Positions 6,128 through 6,849 of a stretch of DNA of 6,849 nt are shown piece by piece. Location: contig JBFHTA010000220.1 of assembly GCA_041590855.1 (NCBI GenBank), positions 1 to 6,849 of the forward strand, in the 5' to 3' direction. The notes below the pieces were generated by a model. It had not been told where the DNA came from, did no database searches, and saw only the letters and a program-made list of their open reading frames with translations. The translations under genes were made by a program, and so were the position numbers. Position 1 is the first letter of the stretch. Each line of letters begins with the position of its first letter. Source of the stretch: Litoribrevibacter sp041590855. GTDB lineage: Bacteria; Pseudomonadota; Gammaproteobacteria; Pseudomonadales; Litoribrevibacteraceae.

Positions 6128-6150
6128 GAATCTGAGCCTAAAACCTTGCG

Positions 6151-6849
6151 TTATGGCCCAGCCAAAATCCATGCCCTAACGGTTTGATACTCGGTAGAGG
6201 TCGTTTCCCAAATAGGAACAAAGATGGTGGGGGAAATATAGTCAGGATCATCAGGATCGGTCGGTACGTAGTTAGGGGCCTCGGGATCGGTAGACGCGTC
6301 TTCCGGATACGCCGGATTAGCCACTTCGATTTGAGGATGTAACGGATTTGGACTGATTGCATCAGACACCGGGCGAGTCAGCAAGGCCGTTGTGTCCGGT
6401 GATGCAACATCGTGAATCATTGACGCCGTAATATTGAAGTCGCCTTCCACACTACCAGTCAGAATAAACTTGGTAAATTCAAAGTTTCCATTTAACAGCC
6501 CGGATACACCGTCTCCTCCAAAAGGCTGATGACAACGAGCACACCATCGGGTCAATACCGGATGTACTTCTTCCTCAAAACGATCAAAATTCAAGCTGGA
6601 AACTGAGCTACGAATTTCATCCACAGCAAAGAAACCGTCATCACCCGCGCCAGGCTCATACGGCGTATTCATATACTGAGCACCCAGATCAATCCATTCT
6701 GCCACCAAGCGCAACTCCGACGCATTCAACATCGTTGTATGATCAGTGGTGATATCATCAAGGCTTTGAGACGCTCGTAGCTCTTCACCAAAGAGTACTT
6801 CGGTCAGGAAACTTGCACGGCTGCCTCCTCTTGAATTATTTCCTCCCAC
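6151..6849 (-). CDS. c-type cytochrome-like protein, 5' end cut by window edge
   Basis: 232 residues are visible up to a TAA stop; the frame is still open at the right edge, so the start and N-terminus lie outside. Numbering from the edge, residues 11-60 (SFLTEVLFGEELRA, then ELRLVAEWIDLGAQYMN) look like the end of one cytochrome-type domain. Residues 88-232 form a second: FEEEVHPVLTRWCARCHQPF with a CXXCH haem site at 103-107, then ALLTRPVSD, a proline-aspartate insert, and YQTVRAWIL. The order and the EWIDLGAQY block resemble C-termini of HzsA-related multidomain proteins of gammaproteobacteria. The protein is expected to be periplasmic or outer-membrane, with at least one covalently bound haem; further haem sites may lie upstream. 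The smaller CX4CH lipoprotein gene follows after a 140-base leader and shares the same domain layout. Family assignment from memory is tentative. Confidence 0.75.
   Translation of the reverse strand: MGGNNSRGGSRASFLTEVLFGEELRASQSLDDITTDHTTMLNASELRLVAEWIDLGAQYMNTPYEPGAGDDGFFAVDEIRSSVSSLNFDRFEEEVHPVLTRWCARCHQPFGGDGVSGLLNGNFEFTKFILTGSVEGDFNITASMIHDVASPDTTALLTRPVSDAISPNPLHPQIEVANPAYPEDASTDPEAPNYVPTDPDDPDYISPTIFVPIWETTSTEYQTVRAWILAGP
6232..6291 (-). repeat. Two tandem 30-base units coding TDP-P-Y decapeptides
   Basis: Within the cytochrome gene the residues TDPEAPNYVP and TDPDDPDYIS are consecutive ten-residue copies of the pattern T-D-P-(E/D)-x-P-(N/D)-Y-(V/I). The DNA copies 6291-6262 and 6261-6232 match at about 20 of 30 positions. 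They lie in an acidic proline-rich insert between the haem motif and the last helix, probably a surface loop that grew by duplication. Confidence 0.65.

Noticed and set aside
6138..6362. Minus-strand 74-codon frame overlapping the cytochrome gene
   Set aside because: The other frame has the CXXCH domain continuing to its natural end; this one is basic low-complexity sequence from the proline-aspartate insert read out of frame.
1..6849. CRISPR arrays, tRNA or rRNA genes, insertion sequences, attachment sites
   Set aside because: No regularly spaced repeats, no cloverleaf or rRNA-like stretch and no transposase or integrase motif was seen; the sequence is almost entirely coding.

Overview
The window reads as a stretch of chromosome from a Gram-negative bacterium with an elaborate outer membrane, most likely a marine or environmental gammaproteobacterium. 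That is inferred from the moderate GC content (judged by eye), lipoprotein and Sec signals, C-terminal phenylalanine barrel endings and the family mix; no marker gene fixes the taxon. Every supported gene is on the minus strand, so transcription runs from the right edge to the left edge. Nearly all of the window is coding, and both edge genes are cut.

In order of transcription: (1) 6849-6151, the C-terminal part of a large c-type cytochrome-like protein with one CXXCH site in view. (2) A leader of about 140 bases with a strong hairpin, then 6012-5545, a small lipoprotein with a rarer CX4CH haem-type site. (3) 5545-4790, a bacterial SH3 domain fused to an outer-membrane beta-barrel, joined to the previous gene by TAATG. 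(4) 4793-4077, a second outer-membrane beta-barrel of the myxobacterial-type OMP family, joined by TTGA. (5) 4049-3567, a TlpA/ResA-like thioredoxin with WCGPC. (6) 3560-3282, a DUF4266-type lipoprotein ending in GGGCGCN. (7) 3268-2150, a DUF3570-type outer-membrane barrel. (8) 2175-1618, a secreted coiled-coil plus beta-domain protein of unknown function. (9) 1603 to the left edge, a secreted TPR protein whose 3' end lies outside the window.

Genes 2 to 9 are separated by at most 27 bases or overlap, so they look like one operon; gene 1 may be its first visible member or a separate upstream unit. Every product carries an export signal except the cut gene 1, whose N-terminus is not visible, so the operon is devoted to the cell envelope. 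Two themes are merged: a redox theme (two haem-type proteins, TlpA thioredoxin, cysteine-tailed DUF4266 lipoprotein with its DUF3570 barrel) and a structural theme (SH3-barrel, OMP_myx-type barrel, coiled-coil protein, TPR protein) that resembles the outer-membrane and periplasmic parts of Glt/Nfs-type trans-envelope machines. The working hypothesis, an inference, is an uncharacterised trans-envelope complex with a redox component. The decisive check is whether TolQ/ExbB, TolR/ExbD and AgmX/PglI-like genes follow to the left of base 1.
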